Origin: Deltaproteobacteria bacterium
GTDB lineage: Bacteria; Desulfobacterota; Desulfuromonadia; Geobacterales; Geobacteraceae
Direction of reading: 5' to 3'
Assembly (NCBI GenBank): GCA_009668975.1
Contig: SBEG01000003.1
Coordinates: forward strand, 175,936 to 239,935
Length of the DNA stretch: 64,000 nucleotides
In this document: positions 1-9,588 of the stretch, piece by piece
Numbering within the stretch: the stretch's first letter is position 1
How the letters are laid out: the number at the start of each line of letters is the position of its first letter
The notes under the pieces: generated by a model
What the model was told of the DNA's origin: nothing
The model's database searches: none
What the model saw: the letters and a program-made list of their open reading frames with translations, nothing else
Program-made: the position numbers and the translations under genes

Positions 1-369
1 GTCGGGGAGAACTTCTATGCTGACTTTATTGTGAACGGCGAATTTTATACCGACAACAATGACTTCTACAACGGCGTGACCCAAGTGAAAAAATCACAGG
101 ACCCCGTACTCGGCATTGAGACGCACCTCAGCTACGATATTACCAAGCAGTGGTACATGTCGCTTGACTACTTTTACAATTATGGCGGTGAAACAAAAGT
201 GGAAGGGGTCAAGCAAAATGACGAGCTGAACAATCATGGTCTGGGAGTATCGCTTTTCTGGATGGTGGGTAGCAACAATCAATTGATGATTGAATATCGT
301 AATGATTTTTCCGTCAAGAGCGGTGCCGGAACGGACACGTTTGGAGCACGCTGGGCGTATTTCTTCTGA
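1..369 (+). CDS. C-terminal part of an outer-membrane beta-barrel protein (5' end outside window)
   Basis: The reading frame is open to the left edge, so only the last 122 residues are seen. They show alternating hydrophobic/polar strands, many Tyr, Phe, Trp and Gly residues, short Asn/Asp-rich turns, and a final Phe-Phe just before the stop, which is the usual C-terminal signal for BamA-dependent insertion. The pattern (SYDITKQWYMSLDYFY, then GARWAYFF at the end) resembles the MetA-pathway/transporter-like barrel family (Phenol_MetA_deg). The substrate cannot be told. An intrinsic terminator follows about 165 bp downstream, so this gene ends its own transcript. Family assignment is an inference from the tail only. 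Confidence 0.7.
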   Translation, partial: VGENFYADFIVNGEFYTDNNDFYNGVTQVKKSQDPVLGIETHLSYDITKQWYMSLDYFYNYGGETKVEGVKQNDELNNHGLGVSLFWMVGSNNQLMIEYRNDFSVKSGAGTDTFGARWAYFF

Positions 370-534
370 AAAATCGGTACGAAAAGTTCGAGGGGTAGAT
401 GTTTCAACTCTTGTTGACCTTACTGGTTAGTAAGCCTCTACTGCCTTATCGGGTATAAGATAGGTATCTGTTCTGGCGCTGCGAAAAATTTTCACCTAAT
501 GATATTTGGCCCGAAAATCCTCCTTTTCGGTTTT

Positions 535-567
535 GGGCGCTGTTTGAATCCGGCGCCCGTTTTTTTA
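535..567 (+). terminator. Rho-independent terminator behind the outer-membrane protein gene
   Basis: A GGGCGC stem (535-540) pairs with GCGCCC (553-558) across a 12-nt loop and is followed by seven T residues (560-566). It separates the barrel gene from the CoA-transferase, whose start lies 50 bp further on. Confidence 0.75.
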
Positions 568-616
568 TAGTGTACTGCTCTAACAAAATGAATTTATTTC
601 AGAGGGAGACCACAAT

Positions 617-1951
617 ATGCAACACGAGCTCTATCAGAGAAAACTGGTAACGGCTGAAGAAGCGGTGAAATCCGTCAAATCCGGCGATTGGGTTGACTAC
701 GGTATTTGTGTCGGCCATCCCGTTGTCACGGACACGGCCTTGGCGGCCCGTGCCGGAGAGTTGTCCGATGTCAAGGTCAGGGGCGGCATCAGCATGTGGA
801 TGCCGGCGATCTGCTCCATTCCGGACCCAGGAAACCACTTTACCTGGAACTCCTGGCACTGTACCGGGGTTGACCGGAAAATAATCGAGATGGGCTGTGG
901 CTACTATTCTCCGATGCGCTATTCGGAATTGCCGGGCATGTACCGGGACAATGTGGAAACCGTGGATGTGGCAATGTTTCAGGTGGCTCCCATGGATGAA
1001 AAAGGCTACTTCAATTTCGGGCCCCAGTCGTCCCACTTGATGGCGGTCTGCGAAAAGGCCAGGATTATCATCGTGGAAGTAAACAGGAATATGCCGCGCT
1101 GTCTGGGCGGGTTCGAAGAAGGAATCCATGTATCCCAGGTCGACTTTGTCGTCGAGGGCGATAATCCGCCGCTTGCACAGCTGAAGGGTAACGGACTGAC
1201 CGACGTAGACCGGAAAGTTGCGGAACTGATTGTTGCGGAAATCCCCAACGGCGCCTGCCTGCAGCTTGGCATCGGGGGGATGCCCAACGCGGTGGGGACC
1301 CTGATCGGAGAGTCGGATTTGAAAGACCTGGGTGTGCATACGGAGATGTACGTCGATGCTTTCGTGGACCTGTCCCGGCAAGGCAAAATTAACGGGTCCC
1401 GGAAGAACATCGATCGCTTCCGGCAGGTCTTCGCCTTTGGCGCCGGAACCCAAAAGCTCTACGACTTTATTCACGACAATCCGCAGGTCATGAGTTGTCC
1501 GGTTGATTACATCAATGATGTCCGCAGGGTGTCCATGATTGATAATTTTATCTCAATCAATAATGCCGTTGAGGTTGACCTGTTCGGACAGATCTCATCC
1601 GAATCATCCGGGACCAAACAGATCAGCGGCACCGGAGGTCAACTCGACTTTGTCATGGGCGCCTATCTGTCCAACGGCGGTAAGAGTTTTATCTGTCTTT
1701 CCTCCACCTATGGTAAGGCGGGAGAACCAAAATCCCGTATTGTTCCGACCCTTACCCCCGGCAGTATCGTGACCGCAAGTCGCAGTTGTGTGCAGTGGGT
1801 GGTGACGGAATTCGGCAAGGTCAATCTGAAAGGGCTCAGTACTTGGCAGAGGGCAGAAGCTCTTATCTCCATCGCGGATCCCGATTTCCGGGATGACTTG
1901 GTCAGGGCGGCGGAAAAGATGAAAATCTGGCGGAACAGCAACCGGATTTGA
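617..1951 (+). CDS. Acetyl-CoA hydrolase/transferase family CoA-transferase (acetate:acyl-CoA transferase)
   Basis: A 444-residue cytosolic class I CoA-transferase that should exchange CoA between a carboxylate such as acetate and an acyl-CoA through a glutamyl-CoA intermediate. The putative catalytic Glu is E243 in VHTEM. The C-terminal half has the family signature [10 protein letters not shown] followed by GGKSFICL, as in 4-hydroxybutyrate/butyryl-CoA:acetate transferases; the ~440-aa length also fits that branch rather than the ~500-aa Ach1 proteins. In acetate-oxidising Desulfuromonadales, relatives serve as succinyl-CoA:acetate CoA-transferase, activating acetate for the TCA cycle. AGAGGGAG 9 nt upstream supports the ATG. 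An acetate permease gene lies 1.5 kb downstream on the same strand. The exact acyl partner is not decidable here. Confidence 0.88.
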   Translation: MQHELYQRKLVTAEEAVKSVKSGDWVDYGICVGHPVVTDTALAARAGELSDVKVRGGISMWMPAICSIPDPGNHFTWNSWHCTGVDRKIIEMGCGYYSPMRYSELPGMYRDNVETVDVAMFQVAPMDEKGYFNFGPQSSHLMAVCEKARIIIVEVNRNMPRCLGGFEEGIHVSQVDFVVEGDNPPLAQLKGNGLTDVDRKVAELIVAEIPNGACLQLGIGGMPNAVGTLIGESDLKDLGVHTEMYVDAFVDLSRQGKINGSRKNIDRFRQVFAFGAGTQKLYDFIHDNPQVMSCPVDYINDVRRVSMIDNFISINNAVEVDLFGQISSESSGTKQISGTGGQLDFVMGAYLSNGGKSFICLSSTYGKAGEPKSRIVPTLTPGSIVTASRSCVQWVVTEFGKVNLKGLSTWQRAEALISIADPDFRDDLVRAAEKMKIWRNSNRI

Positions 1952-2051
1952 TGCAAGTGAAAGCTCTGAAAGCATCATCCCTGGTAACGTGTCAACTGCG
2001 ACCCTTTACGGAACCACAGATTCTGTCCCAATACCGAAGGAGGTGGTCGAG

Positions 2052-2240
2052 ATGGCAGGAAAAATAAAACAGCTGATCGAAGGGATACTTGCAGAGCGTT
2101 CCAAGGGAAACGAGATGCTGGCCAAAGTGGTTAAGACAAAACTTATTCTGAAGGGAATTAATCCCGACCACTATTCAGACCAGTCTGCTGATGACCCGGC
2201 GATAATCAGCAAACTGGAAAATATGCGGCAAAATTCGTAG
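2052..2240 (+). CDS. Small conserved-looking hypothetical protein, 62 aa
   Basis: I do not recognise this family. The ATG at 2052 is preceded by a very strong ribosome binding site, AAGGAGG, 9 nt upstream, which favours it over the longer open frame that begins at 1989. The product is a charged, helical, soluble protein (KIKQLIEGILAERSKGNE, then KTKLILKGINP) with no signal peptide or membrane segment. It lies 21 bp before the FIST sensor gene and is probably co-transcribed with it. The good Shine-Dalgarno and the tight spacing argue that it is a real gene; a role as partner or adaptor of the FIST protein is only a guess. Confidence 0.6.
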   Translation: MAGKIKQLIEGILAERSKGNEMLAKVVKTKLILKGINPDHYSDQSADDPAIISKLENMRQNS

Positions 2241-2261
2241 CACTGAAACAGGAGACATCCC

Positions 2262-3368
2262 ATGACCATTGCAATTGCACGTTCTGAAAAGGGCACAGTG
2301 GCTGAGGCAGTGCGTGAATTGATGGACACTTTTGGTTCAGGCACGCTGAAGATGATTATTTACTTCGCGTCGACAAAATTTGCACCTTCAGAGATAAGCG
2401 CAAAAATGCAGTCGGCCTTCCCGTCGACAACGATTTTCGGCTGCTCTTCCGCGGGAGAAATATTTCAGGGGAAGATGGCGATGGGATCAATTGTTGCCAT
2501 GGCTTTCGATGATGCTTCGCTCGTGGATGTCAAGGTTGCAGTGGTCAAAAACCTGAGCAGAAAAATTGATGTGCGCGATGCCTATCTTTCTTTTGAAAGG
2601 CATTTCGGTGAGCCTGTCAACGAGATGAAGCCAGCGAACTATCTCGGTATTGTTCTGGTGGATGGCATGTGCGGGCGCGAGGAAAGGTTGATGGAAGCTA
2701 TCGGTGACGGAACGAATGTTCTGTTCATCGGCGGGTCCGCGGGAGACGATCTGAACTTCCAGTCTACCCACGTCTACGCCAATGGAAAATCCTATACCGA
2801 TGCAGCTGTCCTTGCACTCCTCAAGCCAGTTGCGCCCTTCGAACTTGTCAAGACCCAGAGTGTCCGTGAAATGGGAGTAGAGCTGGTCGTAACCAAAGCG
2901 AATGAAGAGCAACGGGAGATCGTCGAATTCAATTACCGGCCGGCCGCGCAAGCTTACGCTGACGCATTAGGAGTCTCGGTGCATGAGCTGGCGGCACTTT
3001 TTCCCAGCCACCCGCTTGGGCTGGTAATTGATGGAGAACCATACATCCGGAGTCCGAAGCATATTGCCGGGGGCAGCGTATTCTTCCATTGCAGTTCAGT
3101 GGAGGGCATGCCGCTCTCGCTGCTCAAACTGACGAATCTAATTGACGATACCAAGGATACATTGGCGAGATCGATTGCCAAACTGGGTGGTGTTTCGGGG
3201 GTAATTGTCTTTAACTGCGCGCACCGGGCGTTGGAGTTGGAGTACAAACACCTCACGGATACATACGGTGCGGTGTTTGCCGAAGTTCCGACAATCGGCT
3301 TCAATTCCTACGGAGAACAGTTCATCGGGCATATGAACCAGACTGCTACCATGATTGTATTCAGTTAG
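2262..3368 (+). CDS. FIST domain sensor protein (FIST_N + FIST_C)
   Basis: A 368-aa soluble protein made only of the FIST sensory module: an N-terminal domain (about residues 25-215, with FGCSSAGEIF and the glycine-rich FIGGSAGDDL) and a C-terminal FIST_C domain (about 220-350, ending GFNSYGEQFIGHMNQTATM). FIST domains are thought to bind small ligands and usually feed kinases, diguanylate cyclases or chemoreceptors. Here no output domain is attached, so it must signal through a partner. It sits between a CoA-transferase and an acetate permease, which suggests a link to carboxylate sensing (inference). AGGAG is 10 nt before the ATG. Confidence 0.85.
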   Translation: MTIAIARSEKGTVAEAVRELMDTFGSGTLKMIIYFASTKFAPSEISAKMQSAFPSTTIFGCSSAGEIFQGKMAMGSIVAMAFDDASLVDVKVAVVKNLSRKIDVRDAYLSFERHFGEPVNEMKPANYLGIVLVDGMCGREERLMEAIGDGTNVLFIGGSAGDDLNFQSTHVYANGKSYTDAAVLALLKPVAPFELVKTQSVREMGVELVVTKANEEQREIVEFNYRPAAQAYADALGVSVHELAALFPSHPLGLVIDGEPYIRSPKHIAGGSVFFHCSSVEGMPLSLLKLTNLIDDTKDTLARSIAKLGGVSGVIVFNCAHRALELEYKHLTDTYGAVFAEVPTIGFNSYGEQFIGHMNQTATMIVFS

Positions 3369-3377
3369 GAGCCTGAA

Positions 3378-3470
3378 GATGGGGCTGGCCAACGAAAAAA
3401 ACTACGCAAATCTTTCCCTTGAGGGCCAGAAAAAACATCGGTTAATAATGAAAGTTACTAAGAAAAAGTA
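3378..3470 (+). CDS. Possible 30-aa small ORF after the FIST gene
   Basis: An ATG seven nucleotides behind a GGAG that spans the FIST stop codon opens a 30-codon frame (starts MGLANEKNYANLSLEGQKK, rich in Lys). It could be a real leaderless partner peptide or the truncated N-terminus of a signalling protein that once followed FIST. There is no supporting homology I can name; low confidence. Confidence 0.2.
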
Positions 3471-3490
3471 GAGAGAAAAGGAGCTAAGCT

Positions 3491-4138
3491 ATGGCGGGAC
3501 AAGAACAGGGAAATCCGGCGGTTGTAGGATTGGCAGGATTTGGTTTGACGACGTTGCTTTTGCAGTTTCATAATCTTGGCTGGTGCGGAACAGGGGTTGT
3601 GTTCTGCACGGCAATCATCCTGGGCGGGGGCGCTCAACTGGTAGCCGGTTTTCAGGAATTCCGCTGCGGCAACAACTTCGGTTACAGCGCATTTACGGTC
3701 TTTGGAGCGTTCTGGCTTTCCTTGGGGTTGATCTGGCTGATTATGGACCTGCAGGGATCGCCCGGTTCTTTTGTCGGCAACCATCTACGGGTTACCCCTC
3801 AAGATATCGGAATGTTCCTGTTGGCCTTTACGCTGTATGCCGGGATCATGTGGGTTGCCTCGCTGAGAATCAGCTCTATGATGGCCTTTACCTTTACCAC
3901 GGTACTATTCGGTTTTATCGGACTTGATCTGATATTTCTGGCTGGTCTGAAGTGGCTCATGCCCTTTGTTGCCGTGGATCTGATCATCTGTGCACTCTCA
4001 GCCTGGTACATGATGGCACATATCATCTTCCTGCAGGTATTCGGAAGTGATCTCCTGCCGGTGGGGAAGCCATGGATCGGTTGTGTGAAAACTTCAGAGA
4101 ATTGTGATGTCACTGTTTGTGGAACCGCTGCGGGGTGA
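3491..4138 (+). CDS. satP: Acetate uptake transporter, AceTr/GPR1-FUN34-YaaH (SatP) family
   Basis: A 215-aa inner-membrane protein with six hydrophobic segments. It begins with the family signature NPAVVGLAGFGLTT and carries the FGYSAFTVFGAFWLS segment typical of SatP/Ady2. Family members move acetate and succinate with protons. The C-terminus after the sixth helix is longer than in E. coli SatP and has three Cys residues. AAGGAG lies 9 nt before the ATG. With the CoA-transferase upstream it makes a plausible acetate uptake and activation locus, with the FIST sensor in between. It converges on yggS; I see no terminator in the 30-bp gap. Confidence 0.88.
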   Translation: MAGQEQGNPAVVGLAGFGLTTLLLQFHNLGWCGTGVVFCTAIILGGGAQLVAGFQEFRCGNNFGYSAFTVFGAFWLSLGLIWLIMDLQGSPGSFVGNHLRVTPQDIGMFLLAFTLYAGIMWVASLRISSMMAFTFTTVLFGFIGLDLIFLAGLKWLMPFVAVDLIICALSAWYMMAHIIFLQVFGSDLLPVGKPWIGCVKTSENCDVTVCGTAAG

Positions 4139-4168
4139 TTCTGCTGGGAGAAACGGCGCGCTGATGGG

Positions 4169-4861
4169 TTAGGGGTAATAGCGCTCACCAAAGATCGCGG
4201 AGCCAACACGCACCAGCGTGGCTCCTTCCTCAATGGCAACTTCGAAATCCCCGGACATGCCCATGGAGAGTTCTTCCATGGTGATTCCGGGGATTTTTTC
4301 CGCCGCGAGCAGGCCGGAAAGTTTTTTCAGTTCCCGAAAATAAGGTCGAGCCCGCTCCGGTTCATCGAAGAATGGCGGCATGGTCATGAGTCCCTTTACC
4401 CGGAGGTGGGGAAGGAGAGCGACTTCCCGGGCCAGTTGAAACAGCTCTTCTGCGGAAGTCCCGGATTTTGTTGTCTCCCCCGAAATGTTTACCTGGAGAA
4501 GGATATCGCAAACTTTATCGACTTTCCCCCATTGACGATCGATTTCCTGTGCCAGAGATAGGCGGTCCACCGAGTGGATAAGTCGGGTGAGACCCGCAAG
4601 GTACTTTACCTTATTGGACTGAAGAGAGCCGATGAAGTGCCATTCCACGGATTCGGGGAGCTTCTGCGCTTTTTCCAGGAACTCCTGGACATAGTTTTCA
4701 CCGAAAAACTGTTGGCCTGCTTCCAGGGCGGCTTTGACAGCTTCTGTAGGCTGGGTTTTCGAGACGGCGACGAGTTTAACCGAATCGGCGTTCCGGCCGG
4801 AACGTTGTGCCGCGCTGATGATACTGTCCTGGATATGCTTCAGATTCTCGGCGATCGACAT
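4169..4861 (-). CDS. yggS: YggS/PROSC family PLP homeostasis protein
   Basis: A 230-aa single-domain alanine-racemase-fold protein that binds pyridoxal 5'-phosphate and buffers its pool. The PLP lysine is K35 in LVAVSKTQP; FGENYVQEF, HFIGSLQSNK and the C-terminal MGMSGDFEVAIEEG phosphate-binding region are all present. It is the last gene of the minus-strand run topA-trmFO-small membrane protein-maf-yggS, 11 bp behind maf, so it is very likely in the same transcript. Length matches the family. Confidence 0.93.
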   Translation of the reverse strand: MSIAENLKHIQDSIISAAQRSGRNADSVKLVAVSKTQPTEAVKAALEAGQQFFGENYVQEFLEKAQKLPESVEWHFIGSLQSNKVKYLAGLTRLIHSVDRLSLAQEIDRQWGKVDKVCDILLQVNISGETTKSGTSAEELFQLAREVALLPHLRVKGLMTMPPFFDEPERARPYFRELKKLSGLLAAEKIPGITMEELSMGMSGDFEVAIEEGATLVRVGSAIFGERYYP

Positions 4862-4872
4862 AAGATACCCCT

Positions 4873-5457
4873 TTAGCCCAAGGCTCCGAGTGTCCGGAGC
4901 GCCTCCAGCACCTCGCAGAGCGGCAGCCCAACCACGTTGGTGTAGGATCCTTCGATTTTCCTGATCATGTGGGCGGCGTCACCCTGGATTGCGTAGGCCC
5001 CGGCCTTGTCGAACGGGCAGCCGCTGGCAATATACGTGTGGATTTCGTCGTCACGCAACTCTTTGAAATACACCAGGGTCTTTACCGCTGCGGTGATTTC
5101 GGCGTTGGAAATGCTGTCGATGACGGAGAAGCCGGTAATAACCTGGTGAACCTTTCCGGAGAGCTTGCGAAGCATCCGTTCCGCATCCGCGGCATCCTGC
5201 GGTTTACCCATGATCTCATCTTCACTGACTACGATGGTGTCGGCGCCGATAAAGAATCGGCCGTTGCCGAGTGTGGCCACGTCTCGGGCCTTGTCCCTGG
5301 CCAGGCGCATGGCATGGTCTTCCGGCGCTTCGTCCGGGAGCAGCACCTCATCAATGCCACTGGGCCGCACGGAAACCGGAATGCCGGCGGATTGCAGGAG
5401 TTCCACCCGGCGTGGTGAAGCGGACGCCAGGACGATAGTGGCTGAAGCTGTCATCAT
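4873..5457 (-). CDS. maf: Maf-like nucleoside triphosphate pyrophosphatase
   Basis: A 194-aa house-cleaning enzyme that hydrolyses modified or non-canonical (d)NTPs (dTTP/UTP/m5U-type substrates in the YhdE branch) to monophosphates. The N-terminal motif LASASPRRVELLQ and the GADTIVV and GKPQDAADAERML motifs with the catalytic Asp/Lys/Gln are intact. Its ATG overlaps the stop of the upstream small membrane protein gene by 4 nt (ATGA), indicating translational coupling. Next downstream is yggS. Confidence 0.92.
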   Translation of the reverse strand: MMTASATIVLASASPRRVELLQSAGIPVSVRPSGIDEVLLPDEAPEDHAMRLARDKARDVATLGNGRFFIGADTIVVSEDEIMGKPQDAADAERMLRKLSGKVHQVITGFSVIDSISNAEITAAVKTLVYFKELRDDEIHTYIASGCPFDKAGAYAIQGDAAHMIRKIEGSYTNVVGLPLCEVLEALRTLGALG

Positions 5458-5684
5458 TTCTCCGTAGTTTGGTCTTCAGAAGTATTCTGGAGTTTGCGTT
5501 TGCGGCGGAAAACGAAGGCCAGCAGCGTGCCGCCAAGGATGACCACGCCGAGAGAAAGTCTGAGCAGGTCTCTCGTGATGATGCCTGACACCAGTGAAAG
5601 GAAACCCATGAGAATGAGCAGTGCCTCCAGAGAAAAAAGCCTGCCGATCAACGATATTTCCTGTTTCTGTTTATCACTGTCCAT
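5454..5684 (-). CDS. Small two-helix membrane protein, 76 aa
   Basis: No recognised family. I place the start at the ATG at 5684 (MDSDKQKQEISL) because an AAAGG lies about 10 nt before it; the frame stays open further upstream but that extension has no hydrophobic or conserved look. The product has a short polar N-terminus, two hydrophobic helices (LEALLILMGFLSLVSG and LSLGVVILGGTLLAFVF) and a basic then acidic tail (FRRKRKLQNTSEDQ). It is coupled to maf by an ATGA overlap and lies 79 bp behind trmFO. Function unknown. Confidence 0.65.
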   Translation of the reverse strand: MDSDKQKQEISLIGRLFSLEALLILMGFLSLVSGIITRDLLRLSLGVVILGGTLLAFVFRRKRKLQNTSEDQTTEK

Positions 5685-5763
5685 CTGTGGCACCTTTCTT
5701 TGGACTGGCGGCTGATTGTGAAAGATGTCGCGCGACTGCCGTACCGCACCCAAACGTTTTAAC

Positions 5764-7107
5764 TCAGGAAGATGCGCGTTCCGGATTGCGGGGCAGCGAC
5801 GTCTGCCATCTTTCCAGGTCAACAAGGGCACGTTCGGCCAGTCGTTGCCGGCGTTCGGATTTCTTCATTTTGCCGGTGATGGCGGGGAACAGGCCGTAGT
5901 TCACGTTCATGGGCTGGAAATGCTGGGGGTCCGCTTCCGTAATATGTTGTACCAAGGCGCCGTGAGCAATTGTTGCGGGGGGAATCGGAATCACGGTGTC
6001 AGGACCATGCAGAGCCAGAAGTGCGGCGTTTATACCGGCCAGAAATCCCGTTGCCGCGGACTCCACATAGCCCTCGACGCCGGTAATCTGTCCGGCGAAG
6101 AGAATCCGCGGTTCCGACAGCATCTGCAGCGACTTGGTCAGGATGCGCGGTGCATTGATGAAGGTATTGCGGTGCATGGAGCCGAGGCGGACGAATTCCG
6201 CCTGCTGGAGCCCGGGAATCATCCGGAAGATTCTCTTTTGCTCCGGATAGGTGAGTTTCGTCTGGAAGCCGACCAGGTTGTACATGGTCGCTTCCCTGTT
6301 TTCCATGCGCAGCTGAACAACAGCGTGCGGTTCCTTGCCGGTGCGCGGATCAACGAGCCCGACCGGTTTCATCGGGCCGAAGCGGAGAGTGTCCGGACCT
6401 CGTGAGGCAATTTCCTCCACCGGCATGCAGCCTTCGAAGTGGATCAACTTCTCGAAATCCCGCGTGGGCACCTTGTCGCCGGCCAGCAGTTCGGTGATGA
6501 AGTCCTCGTACTCCTCCTTGGTCATGGGGCAGTTGAGGTAATCATCCCCATCACCCTTGCCGTAACGGGAGGCACGGAAAACCGTATTCATATCAACCGA
6601 TTCGGCCGAGACGATCGGTGCGATGGCGTCGTAGAAATAGAGGTAGGGACCGGTCAGGTTGCTGATGGCACGGGCCAGCGGCTCGCTGGTGAGCGGCCCG
6701 GAAGCAATGATGACGATACCTTTTTCCGGAATTTCAGTGACCTCTTCCCGAACCAGGGTGATCAGCGGATGGTTTTCGATCTTCTCCGTAACGAAACGGG
6801 AAAAAAGGTCCCGATCCACTGCCAGTGCGCCTCCGGCAGGAACCCGGGTGGCATCCGCCGCCGTCATGAACAGGGTGCCGAGCCTGCGCATCTCCTCTTT
6901 GAGCAGGCCGACGGCGTTTTCCAGGCCTGCGCCACGCAGGGAGTTGGAACAAACCAGTTCCGCAAGGGAGGTCAGAGCATGGGCCTCGGAAAAACGCTGC
7001 GGCTTCATCTCGATCAGGGTGACCGCGATGCCGAGGTTTGCCGCTTGCCAGGCTGCTTCACAGCCGGCAAGGCCGCCGCCGATGATGGTAATTCCCTGAG
7101 GGGTCAC
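5764..7107 (-). CDS. trmFO: TrmFO: methylene-THF/FAD-dependent tRNA (uracil-54-C5)-methyltransferase
   Basis: A 447-aa flavoprotein that makes m5U54 in the T-loop of tRNAs from 5,10-methylenetetrahydrofolate and FADH2. The FAD-binding [10 protein letters not shown] is at the N-terminus; both cysteines used by the family are present, C53 in LVCSNSLRG and C227 in FEGCMPVEE. Full length with no gaps. The ATG overlaps the topA stop by 4 nt (7104-7107), so translation is coupled. The topA-trmFO order is common in Deltaproteobacteria and Firmicutes. Confidence 0.96.
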   Translation of the reverse strand: MTPQGITIIGGGLAGCEAAWQAANLGIAVTLIEMKPQRFSEAHALTSLAELVCSNSLRGAGLENAVGLLKEEMRRLGTLFMTAADATRVPAGGALAVDRDLFSRFVTEKIENHPLITLVREEVTEIPEKGIVIIASGPLTSEPLARAISNLTGPYLYFYDAIAPIVSAESVDMNTVFRASRYGKGDGDDYLNCPMTKEEYEDFITELLAGDKVPTRDFEKLIHFEGCMPVEEIASRGPDTLRFGPMKPVGLVDPRTGKEPHAVVQLRMENREATMYNLVGFQTKLTYPEQKRIFRMIPGLQQAEFVRLGSMHRNTFINAPRILTKSLQMLSEPRILFAGQITGVEGYVESAATGFLAGINAALLALHGPDTVIPIPPATIAHGALVQHITEADPQHFQPMNVNYGLFPAITGKMKKSERRQRLAERALVDLERWQTSLPRNPERASS

Positions 7108-9377
7108 TCTTCTTTACCCCCGCTTTCCGGCATTTCCTTGAATTCGCATTTCGGGCACTTGAGGAAGGCGCCCTGACGTTTGTACACCTTCTGCGCCATT
7201 ACTGGGAAGCCGCACTGCGGGCATGGTTTCGCCACCGGCGGATCCCAGAGGGCGAATTTGCATTCCGGATAGCGACTGCAGGAATAGAAAAATTTACCGT
7301 AACGGGATTTCTTTTCCGTCAATTCCCCTTTTTCGCATTCGGGACAGGTGACACCGGTACCTCTCGGCTTGACCAAAGGCTGATTGTTCTTGCATTCCGG
7401 ATACCCCGAGCAGGCCAGGAATTTGCCGAAACGGCCATCCTTGATCAGCATCGGCTTGCCGCATTTTTCACACATCTCCTCGGAGAAAACCGGTTCCTCC
7501 GGTTCGCCCTGCGCACCCTTGTCCATGGCGCGCGTGTAGCGACAACCGTCCTGGTAGCCGGAGCAGGCAATGAACTTGCCCATTTTTCCCAGTTTTTCCA
7601 CCAGAGGCTTGCCGCACTCGGGGCAGTTTTCGCCGATTTCCTTCACCCGCCGGGGTTCACTGAGCTTTTCCTGGAGCTGGCTGGTGAAAGGTCCCCAGAA
7701 CTCGCGCAGTAGCTGTTTCCATTCCTTTTCGCCGCGGGATACCTGGTCCAGTTCTTCTTCAAGGCCCGCGGTGAAATTGTAATCCACATATTTGGGGAAA
7801 TCTTCGGTCAAGAGGTCATTGACCACCATGCCGGTGTCCTGGGGGAAAAAGCGTTTCTTGTCCAGTACTGCATATTTTCGCTCGATGAGAGTGTTGAGAA
7901 TGCTTGCATAGGTGGAAGGGCGGCCGATGCCGTATTCCTCCAGGGTCTTCACCAGGGTTGCTTCCGTGTAGCGAGGCGGCGGCTGGGTAAAATGCTGCTC
8001 GGGGATGACGTCAAGGAGCGACAGTGCCTCCCCTTCCTCGAGAGGGGGGAGAATGCCTTCCTTTTCTTCCAATTCGTCGTCCTTGCCTTCTATGTAGAGT
8101 TTCATGAAACCGGGAAAGCGGATCACGCTCCCGGCGGCCCGGAAGAGTGTGCCGCTGCCGGCGCTGATGTCGACCGAGGTCTGGTCGAGCAGTGCAACGG
8201 TCATCTGGCAGGCCAGGGTGCGCTTCCAGATCAGGTCATACAGTTTGAACTGGTCCGGGGTGAGGTGCTTCTTCAGTTCGGTCGGTGTCTTGGATAGGTA
8301 GGTGGGCCGGATCGCCTCATGGGCCTCCTGGGCATTTTTCGATCTATTCTTGAAGTGCCGGGGTTTTTCCAGGGCATATTCGGCGCCGAAGAGGGAGGTA
8401 ATCACCTCCTGGGCTTCAGTGAGTGCCTGGGAAGAAAGATTGACACTGTCGGTACGCATATAGGTAATGAGGCCGACCGCCCCATCGGCGCCGATTTCAA
8501 TACCTTCATAGAGTTTCTGCGCCGTGGACATGGTCTTCTTTGCCGAGAAGCCAAGTTTTCGTGCCGCTTCCTGCTGGAGAGTCGAGGTGGTGAATGGCGG
8601 CGAAGGGTTGCGCTTCTTTTCGCTCTTCGTGACCTTCTCGACCCGGCAGGTCTGACCGAGAATTGCCTTTTTTATGCTGTCAGCCGTTGTCTGATCGGGG
8701 ATGTCGAATTTTCCGAGTTTCTTGCCAGCGAAAGTGATGAGATTGGCCTTGAAATTCTGGCCGGCGTTCTTCTCCAGGTTTGCTCCAACCGTCCAGTATT
8801 CCTGCTCCACGAACGCGGCGATCTCTTTTTCCCGCTCGCAGATCAAGCGGAGAGCCACTGATTGCACGCGCCCTGCGGAGAGACCGTAGCGGATCTTTTT
8901 CCAGAGGAAGGGCGAAAGATTGAAACCAACGAGATAGTCGAGAATCGAGCGTGCCTGTTGGGCATCAACCAGTTCCAGTGCAATATCACGTGGGTGTTTG
9001 ACGGCATGGATGATTGCATCCTTGGTGATCTCGTGGAATACGACCCGTTTTATTTCAAGTTTGGACTTTTTCGAATCAACGCCCAGTGCCGCAAGCAGAT
9101 GCCAGGAAATGGCTTCTCCCTCACGGTCGGGGTCAGTCGCGAGCAGCAGCGAGCTGGAGTTTTTCAATTCCTTTTTGATCGCCTGAATATGTTTCGTGCT
9201 TTCGGGCAGCACCGCATACTTCGGCTCAAAGTCATTTTCTATGTCGACCGAGCCCTGTTTGCTGGGAAGAGCTCGAACATGACCATAGGAGGCCAGGACC
9301 TTGTAGTCCGCACCGAGGAATTTTTCAATTGTTCGTGCTTTTGCGGGTGATTCGACGATCACGAGTTTCTGGGACAT
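7104..9377 (-). CDS. topA: DNA topoisomerase I (type IA)
   Basis: A 757-aa enzyme that relaxes negative supercoils. The Toprim domain is at residues 1-150, with E9 and the acidic pair D82/D84 in TDPDREGE; the active-site tyrosine is Y306 in [11 protein letters not shown]. The C-terminus carries four Cys4 zinc ribbons (CPECGKP, CEKCGKP, CPECEKG, CPQCGFP), a full set that reads as functional. A 211-bp gap with no evident gene separates it from dprA upstream, so it probably has its own promoter; trmFO follows with an ATGA overlap. Confidence 0.97.
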   Translation of the reverse strand: MSQKLVIVESPAKARTIEKFLGADYKVLASYGHVRALPSKQGSVDIENDFEPKYAVLPESTKHIQAIKKELKNSSSLLLATDPDREGEAISWHLLAALGVDSKKSKLEIKRVVFHEITKDAIIHAVKHPRDIALELVDAQQARSILDYLVGFNLSPFLWKKIRYGLSAGRVQSVALRLICEREKEIAAFVEQEYWTVGANLEKNAGQNFKANLITFAGKKLGKFDIPDQTTADSIKKAILGQTCRVEKVTKSEKKRNPSPPFTTSTLQQEAARKLGFSAKKTMSTAQKLYEGIEIGADGAVGLITYMRTDSVNLSSQALTEAQEVITSLFGAEYALEKPRHFKNRSKNAQEAHEAIRPTYLSKTPTELKKHLTPDQFKLYDLIWKRTLACQMTVALLDQTSVDISAGSGTLFRAAGSVIRFPGFMKLYIEGKDDELEEKEGILPPLEEGEALSLLDVIPEQHFTQPPPRYTEATLVKTLEEYGIGRPSTYASILNTLIERKYAVLDKKRFFPQDTGMVVNDLLTEDFPKYVDYNFTAGLEEELDQVSRGEKEWKQLLREFWGPFTSQLQEKLSEPRRVKEIGENCPECGKPLVEKLGKMGKFIACSGYQDGCRYTRAMDKGAQGEPEEPVFSEEMCEKCGKPMLIKDGRFGKFLACSGYPECKNNQPLVKPRGTGVTCPECEKGELTEKKSRYGKFFYSCSRYPECKFALWDPPVAKPCPQCGFPVMAQKVYKRQGAFLKCPKCEFKEMPESGGKEE

Positions 9378-9588
9378 ATTTCACCATGAATAAGTTAGAG
9401 AAGAGGATTAAATAACTTCCTATAGCAAGAATCTAACACGTATATTTGGAATTTGAAGAAGGAAGCGTGAAAAAAGGCTTCATCATTGATGATGAAAGTT
9501 GGTCCTTCCCGTGATACCGTGATTCGCTCTGGAGTTTTGCCTGAAGTATACACCAGGACAAAAAGGATATTTATCGGTAATGGCTGGA

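Noticed and set aside
599..1474. 291-codon minus-strand frame over the CoA-transferase gene
   Set aside because: Antisense shadow of a gene with complete family motifs; no ribosome binding site and His/Gly/Arg-rich composition typical of a mirror frame.
3384..3429. CTGGCC/GGCCAG hairpin between FIST and the permease gene as a terminator
   Set aside because: The loop is 34 nt and an A-run, not a T-run, follows on the plus strand.
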